DNA of 64,000 nucleotides from Candidatus Chryseobacterium colombiense (GTDB lineage Bacteria; Bacteroidota; Bacteroidia; Flavobacteriales; Weeksellaceae): positions 124,001 through 188,000 of the forward strand of contig CP119310.1 of the NCBI GenBank assembly GCA_029203185.1, given 5' to 3'. Below are positions 41,077-50,321 of the stretch, in pieces. The position numbers and the translations under genes are program-made. Position 1 is the stretch's first letter, and each line of letters begins with the position of its first letter. Below the pieces are notes generated by a model. The model was not told the origin of the DNA. It saw nothing but the letters and a program-made list of their open reading frames with translations, and ran no database searches.

Positions 41077-42318
41077 ATGGATATACTAAGATTTATAACA
41101 GCCGGAAGTGTAGACGATGGAAAAAGTACCCTTATCGGGAGGCTTTTATATGACAGTAAAAATATTTTGATTGATCAGCTTGAAGCCTTGGAAAAGCAGT
41201 CAAAAAATAAAAATGAAAACGGGATAGATCTGGCCATCCTTACCGACGGATTAAGAGCAGAAAGGGAACAGGGAATTACCATAGATGTAGCCTACAGATA
41301 TTTCTCTACACCTAAGAGAAAATTCATAATTGCAGATGCTCCGGGACATATTCAGTATACCCGGAATATGATTACGGGAGCTTCCAATTCTCAGCTGATT
41401 ATTATTTTAATTGATGCAAGACAGGGCGTTATTGAGCAGACCAGGAGACATTCTATTATCGCTTCGTTACTAAAGATGAAAAATGTAGTGGTTGCCATTA
41501 ATAAAATGGATTTGGTGGATTATGCAGAAAATGTTTTTAATGATATAAAAGCCCAGTATCAGTTGGTTGCGCAAAAATTAGGATTAGAAAACGTACAGTA
41601 TTTCCCTATTTCTGCTTTTTACGGAGACAATATTGTTGAAAAATCTGAAAAAACTCCATGGTATAAAGGAGCTGCCTTACTTGATTTCCTGGAAACAGTA
41701 GAGGTAAAAACCTCTAAAAATAGAGACGACAGCAGATTTCAAGTGCAATATGTTATTCGTCCTCAAACTGAAGAGCTTCATGATTACAGAGGGTATTCCG
41801 GAGAAGTGATTTCCGGAACGTATAAAAAAGGAGATAAAATAACCGTTTTACCACAAAATATCGAAACGGTTATCTCTAAAATTGAAACAGGAGGGAAGGA
41901 AGTAGATACTGTATTTACCAATCAGCCCGCCGTTTTACATATTGAAGATGATATTGACATCAGCAGAGGTGATTTTTTAGTGAAGGCAGAGCATCTTCCA
42001 AAAGTGGAAAATGAAGTGGAAGCTATTGTATGCTGGCTTGATAAAAAGGAATTAAATGAAGGCAATAAGTATTTTATTCAGCATAAAAGCAAAGTATTGA
42101 AAGCGATCGTAAAAGAAATTGAATATAAAATTGATGTCAATACCCTTGAAAATACATCTGTTTATTCAGGCATTAAGCTGAATGAAGTCGTTAAAGTAAA
42201 ACTGAAAACTTCTTCTCCGCTGGTTTTTGATAGCTTTAGTGAAAATAATAATACAGGAAGTGCTATTTTGATTGATGAAACGAGCAATTCTACCGTAGGT
42301 GCCGTAATGATTTTATAA
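41077..42318 (+). CDS. cysN: Sulfate adenylyltransferase subunit 1 (GTPase)
   Basis: This 413-aa elongation-factor-like GTPase drives APS formation by CysD. G1 is GSVDDGKSTLIGRLL (about 10-24), the G2 region is EREQGITIDVAYRYF, G3 DAPGH and G4 INKMD, followed by two beta-barrel domains. There is no C-terminal APS kinase domain, so APS is the end product, consistent with the APS-type CysH upstream. Confidence 0.95.
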   Translation: MDILRFITAGSVDDGKSTLIGRLLYDSKNILIDQLEALEKQSKNKNENGIDLAILTDGLRAEREQGITIDVAYRYFSTPKRKFIIADAPGHIQYTRNMITGASNSQLIIILIDARQGVIEQTRRHSIIASLLKMKNVVVAINKMDLVDYAENVFNDIKAQYQLVAQKLGLENVQYFPISAFYGDNIVEKSEKTPWYKGAALLDFLETVEVKTSKNRDDSRFQVQYVIRPQTEELHDYRGYSGEVISGTYKKGDKITVLPQNIETVISKIETGGKEVDTVFTNQPAVLHIEDDIDISRGDFLVKAEHLPKVENEVEAIVCWLDKKELNEGNKYFIQHKSKVLKAIVKEIEYKIDVNTLENTSVYSGIKLNEVVKVKLKTSSPLVFDSFSENNNTGSAILIDETSNSTVGAVMIL

Positions 42319-42341
42319 TAATTCGATAAACACAAACACGA

Positions 42342-43226
42342 ATGGTGATTTCAAGAAAAGTTCAGGTCAGGCTCAATGTATTTTTTATAACAGTTGCAAC
42401 ACTTGTTATCCTTGTTTTTTCGATGTATGAATTGGGATATTTGGATGAGTTGCTTACTGTTTTAGCCAAAGACAATTACATTTTTTACTGGATGATGCTT
42501 GTCGGCATTTTAGCTGAAATTGTGGCGGGATCTATGGGAATGGGATATGGCGTCATATGTACTACAACATTGCTCTTTCTGAATATTCCTCCCCATATTG
42601 TAAGTGCGAGTATTCATTCAGCGGAAAGTTTTACGACTGCGGCCGGAAGTATCAGTCATGTTAAATTAAAGAATGTAAGTAAAAGTCTGGTCAAAAAGCT
42701 GGCGATTCCGGCTGTAATCGGAGCTGTGATCGGAGCACTTTGTCTTACTTACCTTGGTGAATATTATGCTAAAATAACCAAAACCATTATTGCATTTTAT
42801 ACCTTATACCTCGGATTTCAGATTCTCTCTAATGCTTTTAAGAAAAAACAAAGCAAAGCGCTGAAAAGAAAAACGAATCTTGCCCGGCTCGGTTTAATCG
42901 GAGGTTTTATTGATTCCTTTGCAGGAGGAGGATGGGGACCTTTAGTAACCGGAACTTTAATCAAAAATTCTTTCACTCCCAGATTTGCTGTAGGAAGTTC
43001 TACTGTAGCAAAATTTATTTTAACATTAACTGCTGCCATTACTTTCTTCTTTACCTTAGGGATTCAACATTGGAGCATTATTTTAGGGCTGTTGCTGGGA
43101 GGAATTGTAACGGCTCCTTTTTCTGCCATGCTTACCGCAAAACTTCCTGTGAAAAGTATGTTCGTAGTCATCGGATTGCTGGTTATCATTATGAGCTCAA
43201 TAACGATCTATAAATCTGTTTTTTAA
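42342..43226 (+). CDS. TauE/SafE-family membrane protein in the sulfate operon
   Basis: This 294-aa protein has about eight helices, with glycine-rich repeats GSMGMGYGVICTTTL and GGFIDSFAGGGWGPLVTG. It follows cysN by 23 bp, so it is probably part of the cys operon and may handle sulfate, sulfite or another sulfur anion. It is longer than, and distinct from, the TauE protein at 10238. A large cytoplasmic loop lies in the middle (KKKQSKALKRKTNLARL). Confidence 0.88.
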   Translation: MVISRKVQVRLNVFFITVATLVILVFSMYELGYLDELLTVLAKDNYIFYWMMLVGILAEIVAGSMGMGYGVICTTTLLFLNIPPHIVSASIHSAESFTTAAGSISHVKLKNVSKSLVKKLAIPAVIGAVIGALCLTYLGEYYAKITKTIIAFYTLYLGFQILSNAFKKKQSKALKRKTNLARLGLIGGFIDSFAGGGWGPLVTGTLIKNSFTPRFAVGSSTVAKFILTLTAAITFFFTLGIQHWSIILGLLLGGIVTAPFSAMLTAKLPVKSMFVVIGLLVIIMSSITIYKSVF

Positions 43227-43317
43227 ATAAAATTCAGTGTATTGTGGAAAAATAAATGAAGCGAAAAGACGGATGGCTTTGAAAATATTTTACATTTACA
43301 GGAATAAAAAACAAAGC

Positions 43318-43608
43318 ATGAACTTACATATCGTTGCGCTTTTCAAGTTTAATGAAAACTATCTGATGGAAGCGGTTGAATTGTTTCAGACCTTAGTGAA
43401 AGAAACAAGAAAAGAAGAAGGATGTCTGCAATATGATCTTATCGAGGATAAAGACAATAAAGGCACTTTCTTTCTGGTTGAATTATGGGAAAGTGTAGAA
43501 CACCATAACCGCCACAACGGGCAGGATCATCTGCTGGATTTCCGTAGAGATTCTTCAAAAATGCTGGAAAGCTCTACGCAGGTCTATAAAGGATTTAAAA
43601 TCTTATAA
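43318..43608 (+). CDS. Small ABM-domain (putative quinol monooxygenase-like) protein
   Basis: This 96-aa antibiotic-biosynthesis-monooxygenase fold protein (YgiN-like) has FQTLVKETRKEEGCLQYDL and FLVELWESVEHHNRH. Relatives include quinol monooxygenases and haem-degrading enzymes, and the exact activity is not predictable. The start at 43318 (MNLHIVALFKF) is preferred over an upstream extension. It lies 91 bp after the TauE gene. Confidence 0.85.
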   Translation: MNLHIVALFKFNENYLMEAVELFQTLVKETRKEEGCLQYDLIEDKDNKGTFFLVELWESVEHHNRHNGQDHLLDFRRDSSKMLESSTQVYKGFKIL

Positions 43609-43630
43609 CTCATAGATTATACAGGACTCT

Positions 43631-43704
43631 TGTCATTCTGAACAACAATAACATAGTGAAGAATCTTCTTTCTTTTTAGGAATTTCTCATTTGTCGGAAT
43701 GATA
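43631..43704. repeat. Degenerate palindromic TGTCATTCTGA repeat
   Basis: The left arm (TGTCATTCTGAAC...GTGAAGAATCTTC) is intact. The right arm (GGAATTTCTCATTTGTCGGAATGATA) has several changes, making this the most decayed copy in the window. Confidence 0.6.
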
Positions 43705-43754
43705 CAATTACAGAACATACTTACTAGATATAGAGCATGTTTCGCATTAAATTT

Positions 43755-43786
43755 AAAAGGCTGTTCACCGGAGTGAGCAGCCTTTT
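43755..43786. terminator. Bidirectional terminator
   Basis: AAAAGGCTGTTCAC and GTGAGCAGCCTTTT pair around CGGA. It lies between converging genes (ABM protein and T9SS protein). Confidence 0.8.
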
Positions 43787-43806
43787 ATTAGAAAAAATAG
43801 AAAGTA

Positions 43807-45078
43807 TTATTTTTTAATGAATTTCGATTGAGTAACAGCTCCTTTGTTATCTTCTGAAACAAAGATATAAACGCCTGTTGCTAAATTAAAAATGTTAAAT
43901 CTGTTGTTGTTAACAGCTCCTTGAACGATAAGATTTCCTGATGCAGAGTAAACTTTTATAGATTTTACATCTGATTTTCCTACAAACTGTAATTCATTAT
44001 CTGCATTGATAGCGAAACTTAAACTGTTGTTATTCGATTTTGTTTCGGATGTTCCCAAAACAGACAGTACATCATAGATTACATCATCTACATAGACCGC
44101 AGAATGAGTTGCTGCCCCCGTAAATTTCCAGGCAATATATTGTTTAGTAGAAGCAGGAACGTCTAAAGTAAATGTTTGTGGAGTTGTATTTGAAGTTGTT
44201 ATGGTGATCGGAGCACCTAATGAAGTAAAAGTAGACATGTCTGTAGGGTTCGAAACTAAACCAACTTCCAGAGTTCCACTTCCATTGGCACTTGAAGATA
44301 TCCCCGTTGTATATCGTAATTTTTTACTTCCATCCGGTGCCACGATTTTTGGAGCGATAAGATATGAGGTTGTATTGGCTGTATTGGCTGCATAAAACTG
44401 AATAGCGTTGCTTCCGTTATTTGTTGCTATATATACATTATACGCTGCTGTAGCAGTTACTTTATTCCAGCCCATTTGAGGGATTGCAGAAGTACCTGAC
44501 GTAAATGCATTGAAGTTTTCGTTGATGGTTCCTACTGCAGGGGTATCATATATTACATTGTCGATCAATGTTGCCGTATGAGCAGCTGTTGGAGTAATTT
44601 TAAAAACGATATATGAAGATGAAGAGGCTGGAATATTTACCGTGTAATTCTGAGCAGTTACGCCAGAAATAGAAATTGGATTTCCAACTGCCGCAAATGT
44701 TGTCATGTCTGCCGGATTTGATGCCAATCCAATCTGAATGGTTGAAGTTCCCGGAGAAGTGCTTACCAATCCTGAAGAAAACGTTAACGTTTTATCCCCT
44801 GTTGGAGCTACAATTTGAGGTGTTATCAAATAGGAAGGTGCAGTTCCGTTATTACCTGCGTAAGACTGAACCGCTTTGTTTGCATCTGCAGTTACAATCA
44901 TCATTGGAGCAGGTGGATAAGGAAGCGGATTGGTTGCCAATTGAACTGACCATCCATTTTGAGGGAAGGTAGTGTTCCCACTGGTAAAGTTATCAAAGTT
45001 TTCATTAATTGTTGCTACTTGAGCATGAACGTTAATAGCAGTAAAAGCTAAAGCTCCTAATAGTAGTTTTAATTTCAT
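43807..45078 (-). CDS. Secreted T9SS-sorted surface protein with two cleaved-adhesin-like domains
   Basis: This 423-aa protein has a signal peptide ending at INVHAQ. Two similar domains (about 24-180 and 184-335) each begin INENFD/NAFTSG and end LIDNVIYD or YVDDVIYD, in the style of choice-of-anchor/cleaved adhesin jelly-roll modules. A type A T9SS sorting domain closes the protein (SIKVYSASGNLIVQGAV to SKFIKK). It diverges from the haem receptor gene across a 96-bp region with two Fur-like palindromes, so it is probably iron-regulated and may bind haemoproteins or host surfaces. Confidence 0.88.
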   Translation of the reverse strand: MKLKLLLGALAFTAINVHAQVATINENFDNFTSGNTTFPQNGWSVQLATNPLPYPPAPMMIVTADANKAVQSYAGNNGTAPSYLITPQIVAPTGDKTLTFSSGLVSTSPGTSTIQIGLASNPADMTTFAAVGNPISISGVTAQNYTVNIPASSSSYIVFKITPTAAHTATLIDNVIYDTPAVGTINENFNAFTSGTSAIPQMGWNKVTATAAYNVYIATNNGSNAIQFYAANTANTTSYLIAPKIVAPDGSKKLRYTTGISSSANGSGTLEVGLVSNPTDMSTFTSLGAPITITTSNTTPQTFTLDVPASTKQYIAWKFTGAATHSAVYVDDVIYDVLSVLGTSETKSNNNSLSFAINADNELQFVGKSDVKSIKVYSASGNLIVQGAVNNNRFNIFNLATGVYIFVSEDNKGAVTQSKFIKK

Positions 45079-45090
45079 GACATTATTTTT

Positions 45091-45155
45091 ATTTAGAATT
45101 ATTCCACAAAAGTATATAATTATTTTTAACTATTCTAAATAAAATATTATATTTG
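45091..45155. promoter_or_regulatory. Divergent promoters with two Fur-like palindromes
   Basis: The minus-strand -7 box TACTTTTG (45114-45107) serves the T9SS gene and the plus-strand TATATTTG (45148-45155) the receptor. Two imperfect copies of ATTTAGAAT-N-ATTCTAAAT (45091-45109 and 45122-45140, each about 15 of 18 arm bases) overlap or flank them. The form resembles Fur-family sites, and haem uptake genes are typical Fur targets. Confidence 0.6.
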
Positions 45156-45174
45156 TCAAAAATTTTTAGCTTTC

Positions 45175-47292
45175 ATGGAGAAGAAAATACTTTCAATAGT
45201 ATCATTATCCGCATTGGTCTGGGTAAATGCGCAGGAAAAAGATTCTTTACATCAGAAAAAAATTGAAGAGGTTGTCATTACCGGGCAATATACTCAGCAA
45301 TTCATTAATAAATCGATTTATAAAGTTGAGGTCATTAATGCAGAGCAGATCAAAAATATGGCGGCAACCAATGTTGCGGAAGTTCTTAACCAGAGTTTGA
45401 ACATTCTGATTACCTCAGATCGTAATTCCGGAAATTCAACTGCAAACCTTATGGGACTTGGAGGGGAATACACGAAGATTCTTATCGATAATATTCCGGT
45501 AGTGGGAGATATTGGTTTAGGAAATAATATTGACCTAACTAAATTGAATGTAAATAATGTAGAGCGTATTGAAGTGGTACGAGGTTCAATGGGAGTGGAT
45601 TATGGAAGTAATGCGGTTGCAGGAGTTATCAATATTATTACGAAAAAGAACAGCCAGAAAAAACTGACCTTAAATGCATTTTTACAGGAAGAAACCGTAG
45701 GCAAGGAGTACGACTGGTATAAAAAAGGAGAAGGAAGGCATATTCAAAACCTAAATATAGGATATAATATTAATGAAAACTGGTATGTAGGAGCAAATAT
45801 TAATCATAATGATTTTCAAGGCTTCAAAGGAACCCAGGAAGGGTATAAGTACTTTGGGCAGGATGAAAAAAGAGGGTATTTGTGGCAGCCGAAAGATATT
45901 TTAAATGTTGATGGAGTTTTACGTTATACTAAAAATAAGACATCCATTTTCTACAAATTCGGATTTTTAAATGAAAACCTGAATTACTATAATCCGAAAG
46001 TTACCGAACTCTATTTAGGAGAAGGAAACAGAACATTTGTTTCTACAGACAGAGATTATAAGACGACAAGATATATCAATCAGTTAAATATTCAGACAAA
46101 ACTCGGAGCAATCAATTATACAGGAGATTTTTCCTATCAGACTCAGGATAGAAAATACAGAGATTTTGTTTACGATATTCCCAACAGACAGGTAAGAGAT
46201 CACCTAAATGAGTATCAGTCTTATAATAAATCAGATGTTCTTTATTCCAGAGGGGTTTTCAGTAATTTCCTTAACAATGATAAAATAGATTTTCAGCTGG
46301 GCTATGAGCTGGATCATACGACAGGATTTGCAGGCAATATAGCCGGTAATTTCGGAGGAACCAATGATGTAAAAAGAAAGATTTTTAATTATGCTAATTT
46401 CATGTCAATAGAATGGAATGCAGCCGATTGGTTTTCAATTCGTCCGGGGTATCGTTTAGCAATAAGTGACAAATTTGATACACAGCATAATTACTCCATA
46501 ACTGCAAGGGCGAAAGTTACGGATCATGATAATATCCGTCTTGTGGTAGGAAGTGCCAACAGATTTCCGAATTTCGACGAATTATATACCTATCAGGTAG
46601 ACAGCAATCATGATATTCAGGGGAATCAGAATCTTACCCCGGAAACAGGAATGACAGTTTCTTTTAATGCGGATAAAAAAATCATAACAGATTCCGGATG
46701 GAATTTAGGAATAGGAGCGAGTGCTACTTATCTGAAAGTAAAAGACAGGATTGAACTTGCACAAACAAGTGTTCTGCCAATGAAGTTCCAGTATATCAAT
46801 ATAGACCGTTTCGAAAGTTACTTGTTTGAAGGTAATTTCAGAGCAAATAAAGGACAGTTTAGTTTATCTGTCAATGCTGCATATTATGGAATTTCAAAAT
46901 CCTTGAACGAAAGCGGACTTTCCTCTCCTGATGATTTCTTCTATACATTCGAGGCGAATCTTGCAGCCAACTATACCGTTCCTAAAATCAATACCACATT
47001 GTCTTTATTTTATAAATATACTGGCAAAACCCAAATGTTTACCCTGGTATCAGATCTTACCTCTTCTCAATATATTATTGGTGAACGCAAAGATTTTAGC
47101 ATGATGAATTTTACGGTGACTCAGCCGTTCTTTAAAAATCATTTTGAAGTAAGTGCAGGCGTTAAGAATATTTTCGATGTATTGTCTGTGAGAGATACCA
47201 CTATTTCAGGAAACGCTCACGAATCTGCGAATCCAAATTCTAATCTGTTCTATGGGCGAAGCTATTTTGTGAGACTTGGCTATAACTTCTAA
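45175..47292 (+). CDS. hmuR: TonB-dependent outer-membrane haem receptor (HmuR-like)
   Basis: This 705-aa receptor has a signal peptide (to VNAQE), a plug domain (about 30-160, with EEVVITGQYTQQFINKS as TonB-box region and VERIEVVRGSMGVDYGS) and a 22-strand barrel ending in the aromatic SYFVRLGYNF. It imports a large ligand using the TonB system. The gene directly after encodes an HmuY haem-binding lipoprotein, so the ligand is inferred to be haem. No STN signalling domain is present. Confidence 0.92.
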   Translation: MEKKILSIVSLSALVWVNAQEKDSLHQKKIEEVVITGQYTQQFINKSIYKVEVINAEQIKNMAATNVAEVLNQSLNILITSDRNSGNSTANLMGLGGEYTKILIDNIPVVGDIGLGNNIDLTKLNVNNVERIEVVRGSMGVDYGSNAVAGVINIITKKNSQKKLTLNAFLQEETVGKEYDWYKKGEGRHIQNLNIGYNINENWYVGANINHNDFQGFKGTQEGYKYFGQDEKRGYLWQPKDILNVDGVLRYTKNKTSIFYKFGFLNENLNYYNPKVTELYLGEGNRTFVSTDRDYKTTRYINQLNIQTKLGAINYTGDFSYQTQDRKYRDFVYDIPNRQVRDHLNEYQSYNKSDVLYSRGVFSNFLNNDKIDFQLGYELDHTTGFAGNIAGNFGGTNDVKRKIFNYANFMSIEWNAADWFSIRPGYRLAISDKFDTQHNYSITARAKVTDHDNIRLVVGSANRFPNFDELYTYQVDSNHDIQGNQNLTPETGMTVSFNADKKIITDSGWNLGIGASATYLKVKDRIELAQTSVLPMKFQYINIDRFESYLFEGNFRANKGQFSLSVNAAYYGISKSLNESGLSSPDDFFYTFEANLAANYTVPKINTTLSLFYKYTGKTQMFTLVSDLTSSQYIIGERKDFSMMNFTVTQPFFKNHFEVSAGVKNIFDVLSVRDTTISGNAHESANPNSNLFYGRSYFVRLGYNF

Positions 47293-47302
47293 AATTTTAA
47301 CT

Positions 47303-48391
47303 ATGAAAAAAATACTGTTTTATCTTTTAATTGGAGGAGCATTCGTTGCACAATCTTGTATTAATGATAATGAAGATCCGGTTGCTGTTGCGAAAACGGA
47401 CGGATATACTGTAGATGCTAAAGTGGGAGGTGCTACACAGCCCAATCAGGTATGGTTTGATTTCGGAACAAATTCTATGGTTCTTACCAAAAGATCCGAT
47501 TGGGATTTAGCTTTTTATACAGGAAATGAATTTAAAGTTATTCTCAATTCATCAGTGGCCATGGCGGCAGCAAAAATTCCCAATGCAACAGATATTAAAC
47601 AAGTAACAGCAGCCAGCATTGGAACTATGACAAGTCAGGTTGTTGTGGGGCCATACAGTGCTGCAAACATAGGATACATTGATGATGTAAAAGGAAATAT
47701 ACCTTCAGGATATACTGCTATTGAAGAAGTTAAAGCCAATGCATCTGACAACGGAATCTATCTTATCAATATGGGAGTGAAAATTTTCACAGGCAATGTA
47801 GCAGCGGGTTCTGTAAATACAGGCTCAGAATCAAGAGGTTGGATGAAAATACAGGTTGTAAGACAGGGGAATGGCTATAAAGTGAGATATGCCCCACTTA
47901 ATGAAACGACCAATATTAAAGAACTGAATATTACTAAAAACTCAGCCTATAACTACAATTTTGTAAGCTTAGTTAATGATAATCAGGTCTCTATTCAGCC
48001 TGAAAAGAAAAACTGGGATATTGGTTTTACTGTATTTACTAACGTTATTGAGGGGATGGGAACGTATGTATATGCTGATTTTATCACCATCAATAATATG
48101 GGTGGAGCAGGAGCTTATGAAGTAAAAGCAACCGGAACTACCACAGGAGCTGAAGCCTATAATAATTTTAAATTCTTAGATATCGATCAGTCTCAATTCA
48201 TTTATAACGACCAGCGTGTGATCGGAAGTAGCTGGCGGGAAGCCGGACCTTCAGGATCCCAGGTGAAAAGTTCTGTTTTCTATGTCATAAAAGATGCGGA
48301 AGGATATTATTTTAAACTGAGATTTAAAAATATGACGGACGAGAAAGGAGAAAGAGGTCATCCTCAATTCGAATACAAACCATTATTCTAA
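47303..48391 (+). CDS. hmuY: HmuY-family haem-binding lipoprotein
   Basis: This 362-aa surface lipoprotein has a lipobox VAQSC (about residue 19). The HmuY fold is recognised from VWFDFGTNSMVLTKRSDWDL near residue 50 and KKNWDIGFTVFTN in the C-terminal half. HmuY captures haem from host proteins and passes it to the HmuR receptor encoded 10 bp upstream. It is longer than the Porphyromonas protein (about 216 aa), so it may carry an extra domain. The start at 47303 avoids overlap with the receptor. Confidence 0.88.
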   Translation: MKKILFYLLIGGAFVAQSCINDNEDPVAVAKTDGYTVDAKVGGATQPNQVWFDFGTNSMVLTKRSDWDLAFYTGNEFKVILNSSVAMAAAKIPNATDIKQVTAASIGTMTSQVVVGPYSAANIGYIDDVKGNIPSGYTAIEEVKANASDNGIYLINMGVKIFTGNVAAGSVNTGSESRGWMKIQVVRQGNGYKVRYAPLNETTNIKELNITKNSAYNYNFVSLVNDNQVSIQPEKKNWDIGFTVFTNVIEGMGTYVYADFITINNMGGAGAYEVKATGTTTGAEAYNNFKFLDIDQSQFIYNDQRVIGSSWREAGPSGSQVKSSVFYVIKDAEGYYFKLRFKNMTDEKGERGHPQFEYKPLF

Positions 48392-48418
48392 ACCCTATAA
48401 ATCAAATAATAGTAGATT

Positions 48419-49297
48419 ATGAAAAAATTCATTCTTGCAACTTCTGTACTGGTTGCGGTATACTCTTGTAAAAAAGAAGCTGGGAAACCGACAGAAAATA
48501 CTACAGAAGTGTCATCGGAGACCCCAAAATCCAATAATAAAATTGTAACGCTTAACGGCGGAATTACAGAAATCGTTGCCGCTTTAGGCCACGAAAAAGA
48601 AATCGTAGGAACAGATGTTACAAGTACCTATCCGGAATCTTTGAAAGCTACGGCTAAAGATCTAGGACATATGAGATCAATGACCATTGAGCCAATCATG
48701 GCTGTTTCCCCAACACTAATTTTAGCTTCTGATAAAGATATAAACCCTGAATTAATGGGAAAAATCAAGTCTTCAGGAATCAAAACTGAGGTTTTCCAAC
48801 AGGAATTTACGATTGACGGAACTAAAAAGTTAATTGCTGAGGTTGCAAAAGCTGTTGGAAATACAGATTATCAGAAGCTTAATGATAAAATCGATGCGGA
48901 TTTAAAGCAAATTCAGCCTATCGCTAAAAAACCGAAAGTTTTATTCATCTACGCAAGAGGAAATATGTTGATGGTTTCAGGTAAAAATACCCCAATGGCT
49001 GCATTAATAGGTCTTGCAGGTGGTGAAAATGCCGTGAACGATTTTGAAGATTTCAAACCTTTAACTCCGGAAGCAGTAGTGAAAGCAAATCCTGATGTAT
49101 TATTCTTCTTCACAAGCGGATTACAGGGAGCCGGAGGAAACGAAGGTGCTCTTAAAATGCCGGGTGTTTCCCAGACCAATGCCGGTAAAAACAAGAAAAT
49201 CATTGCCATGGACGGAGGTTTGGTTTCAAGCTTCGGACCAAGATTAGGAGAAGCTGCTGTAGGATTAAACAAACTTTTAATTGAAAACACAAAGTAA
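48419..49297 (+). CDS. hmuT: Haem ABC transporter substrate-binding lipoprotein
   Basis: This 292-aa binding protein (BtuF/HmuT fold) has a lipobox VAVYSC (about residue 16), followed by IVTLNGGITEIVAALGHEKEIVG, the GVTSTYP-like DVTSTYPES and LGHMRSMTIEPIMAVSPTLIL motifs of class III cluster binding proteins. A Tyr-containing haem site is possible (FIYARGN). It delivers haem to the permease whose start codon overlaps this gene by 17 bp. Confidence 0.9.
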   Translation: MKKFILATSVLVAVYSCKKEAGKPTENTTEVSSETPKSNNKIVTLNGGITEIVAALGHEKEIVGTDVTSTYPESLKATAKDLGHMRSMTIEPIMAVSPTLILASDKDINPELMGKIKSSGIKTEVFQQEFTIDGTKKLIAEVAKAVGNTDYQKLNDKIDADLKQIQPIAKKPKVLFIYARGNMLMVSGKNTPMAALIGLAGGENAVNDFEDFKPLTPEAVVKANPDVLFFFTSGLQGAGGNEGALKMPGVSQTNAGKNKKIIAMDGGLVSSFGPRLGEAAVGLNKLLIENTK

Positions 49298-50321
49298 ACT
49301 ATACTTTTACATTACAATAAGTGCCATACTGCTGGTCATTATCGCAGTATGGTCACTTAATACCGGGGTTTACGACTTTGGTGGTAAATCTGCGTTTGAA
49401 GTCTTAGGAAAAGTAATTAAAGAAGATCCGGGCTTATCATTAAGTGATAAATATGTAGTTTGGGACGTAAGAGCTGCCAGAATTATCATGGCGATTCTCA
49501 TCGGAAGTATGCTTGCCGTTTCCGGAACAGGATTACAGGGATTATTTAAAAATCCTCTCGCGACAGGAGATTTAATAGGATTGACATCGGGAGCAACATT
49601 ACTTGCCGCCATTGCCATTGTTTTAGGAGGGCATTTTAAGCAGTATCTTCCTGAAGCCGTACAATTTTCATTGGTAGGTATTTCCGCTTTCATTGGTTCT
49701 TTTTTGTCAATGTTGCTGGTGTACAGAATTTCTACGAGCGGAGGAAAAACAAACGTGGTCATGATGCTGTTGACCGGAGTTGCCATTACGGCTATTGGTT
49801 TTTCCATCACAGGTTTTTTGATTTATATTTCGAAAGATGATCAGTTGAGAGATTTAACCTTTTGGAATTTAGGAAGTTTAGCTGCTGCAACCTGGACGAA
49901 GAACATGATTCTGACAGTAGTTTTAATCATTTCTTATATCATTCTGTTACCAAAAGGAAAAGCATTGAACGCGATGATGCTAGGTGAAAAAGATGCACAG
50001 CATTTAGGAATTAATGTTGAACGGTTAAAAAAACAGATTATTATTATCACTGCATTGATGGTAGGAAGCTGTGTTGCATTTTCAGGAACGATTGGTTTTG
50101 TAGGTCTTATTGTGCCCTATATTCTGAGACTTTTGTTTAAATCAAATTATGCTTTTATTTTACCATTATCAGCAATTTGTGGAAGCATTTTATTGTTGAC
50201 GGCAGATACGTTCAGCAGGAGCATTGTAGAACCTTCAGAATTACCGATCGGAATTTTGACGGCATTAATGGGAGGTCCTATTTTCATTGCTATTTTAATT
50301 AAATTCAAAAAATCACTGTAA
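49281..50321 (+). CDS. hmuU: Haem ABC transporter permease (FecCD family)
   Basis: This 346-aa permease has about ten helices. Family motifs include RAARIIMAILIGSMLAVSGTGLQGLFKNPLA (given in part), GDLIGLTSGATL and the FSGTIGFVGLIVPYILRL ATPase-contact loop. The start is a TTG at 49281 inside the end of hmuT, implying translational coupling. It ends in TAATG overlapping the ATPase gene. Confidence 0.92.
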   Translation: MKTQSKLYFYITISAILLVIIAVWSLNTGVYDFGGKSAFEVLGKVIKEDPGLSLSDKYVVWDVRAARIIMAILIGSMLAVSGTGLQGLFKNPLATGDLIGLTSGATLLAAIAIVLGGHFKQYLPEAVQFSLVGISAFIGSFLSMLLVYRISTSGGKTNVVMMLLTGVAITAIGFSITGFLIYISKDDQLRDLTFWNLGSLAAATWTKNMILTVVLIISYIILLPKGKALNAMMLGEKDAQHLGINVERLKKQIIIITALMVGSCVAFSGTIGFVGLIVPYILRLLFKSNYAFILPLSAICGSILLLTADTFSRSIVEPSELPIGILTALMGGPIFIAILIKFKKSL

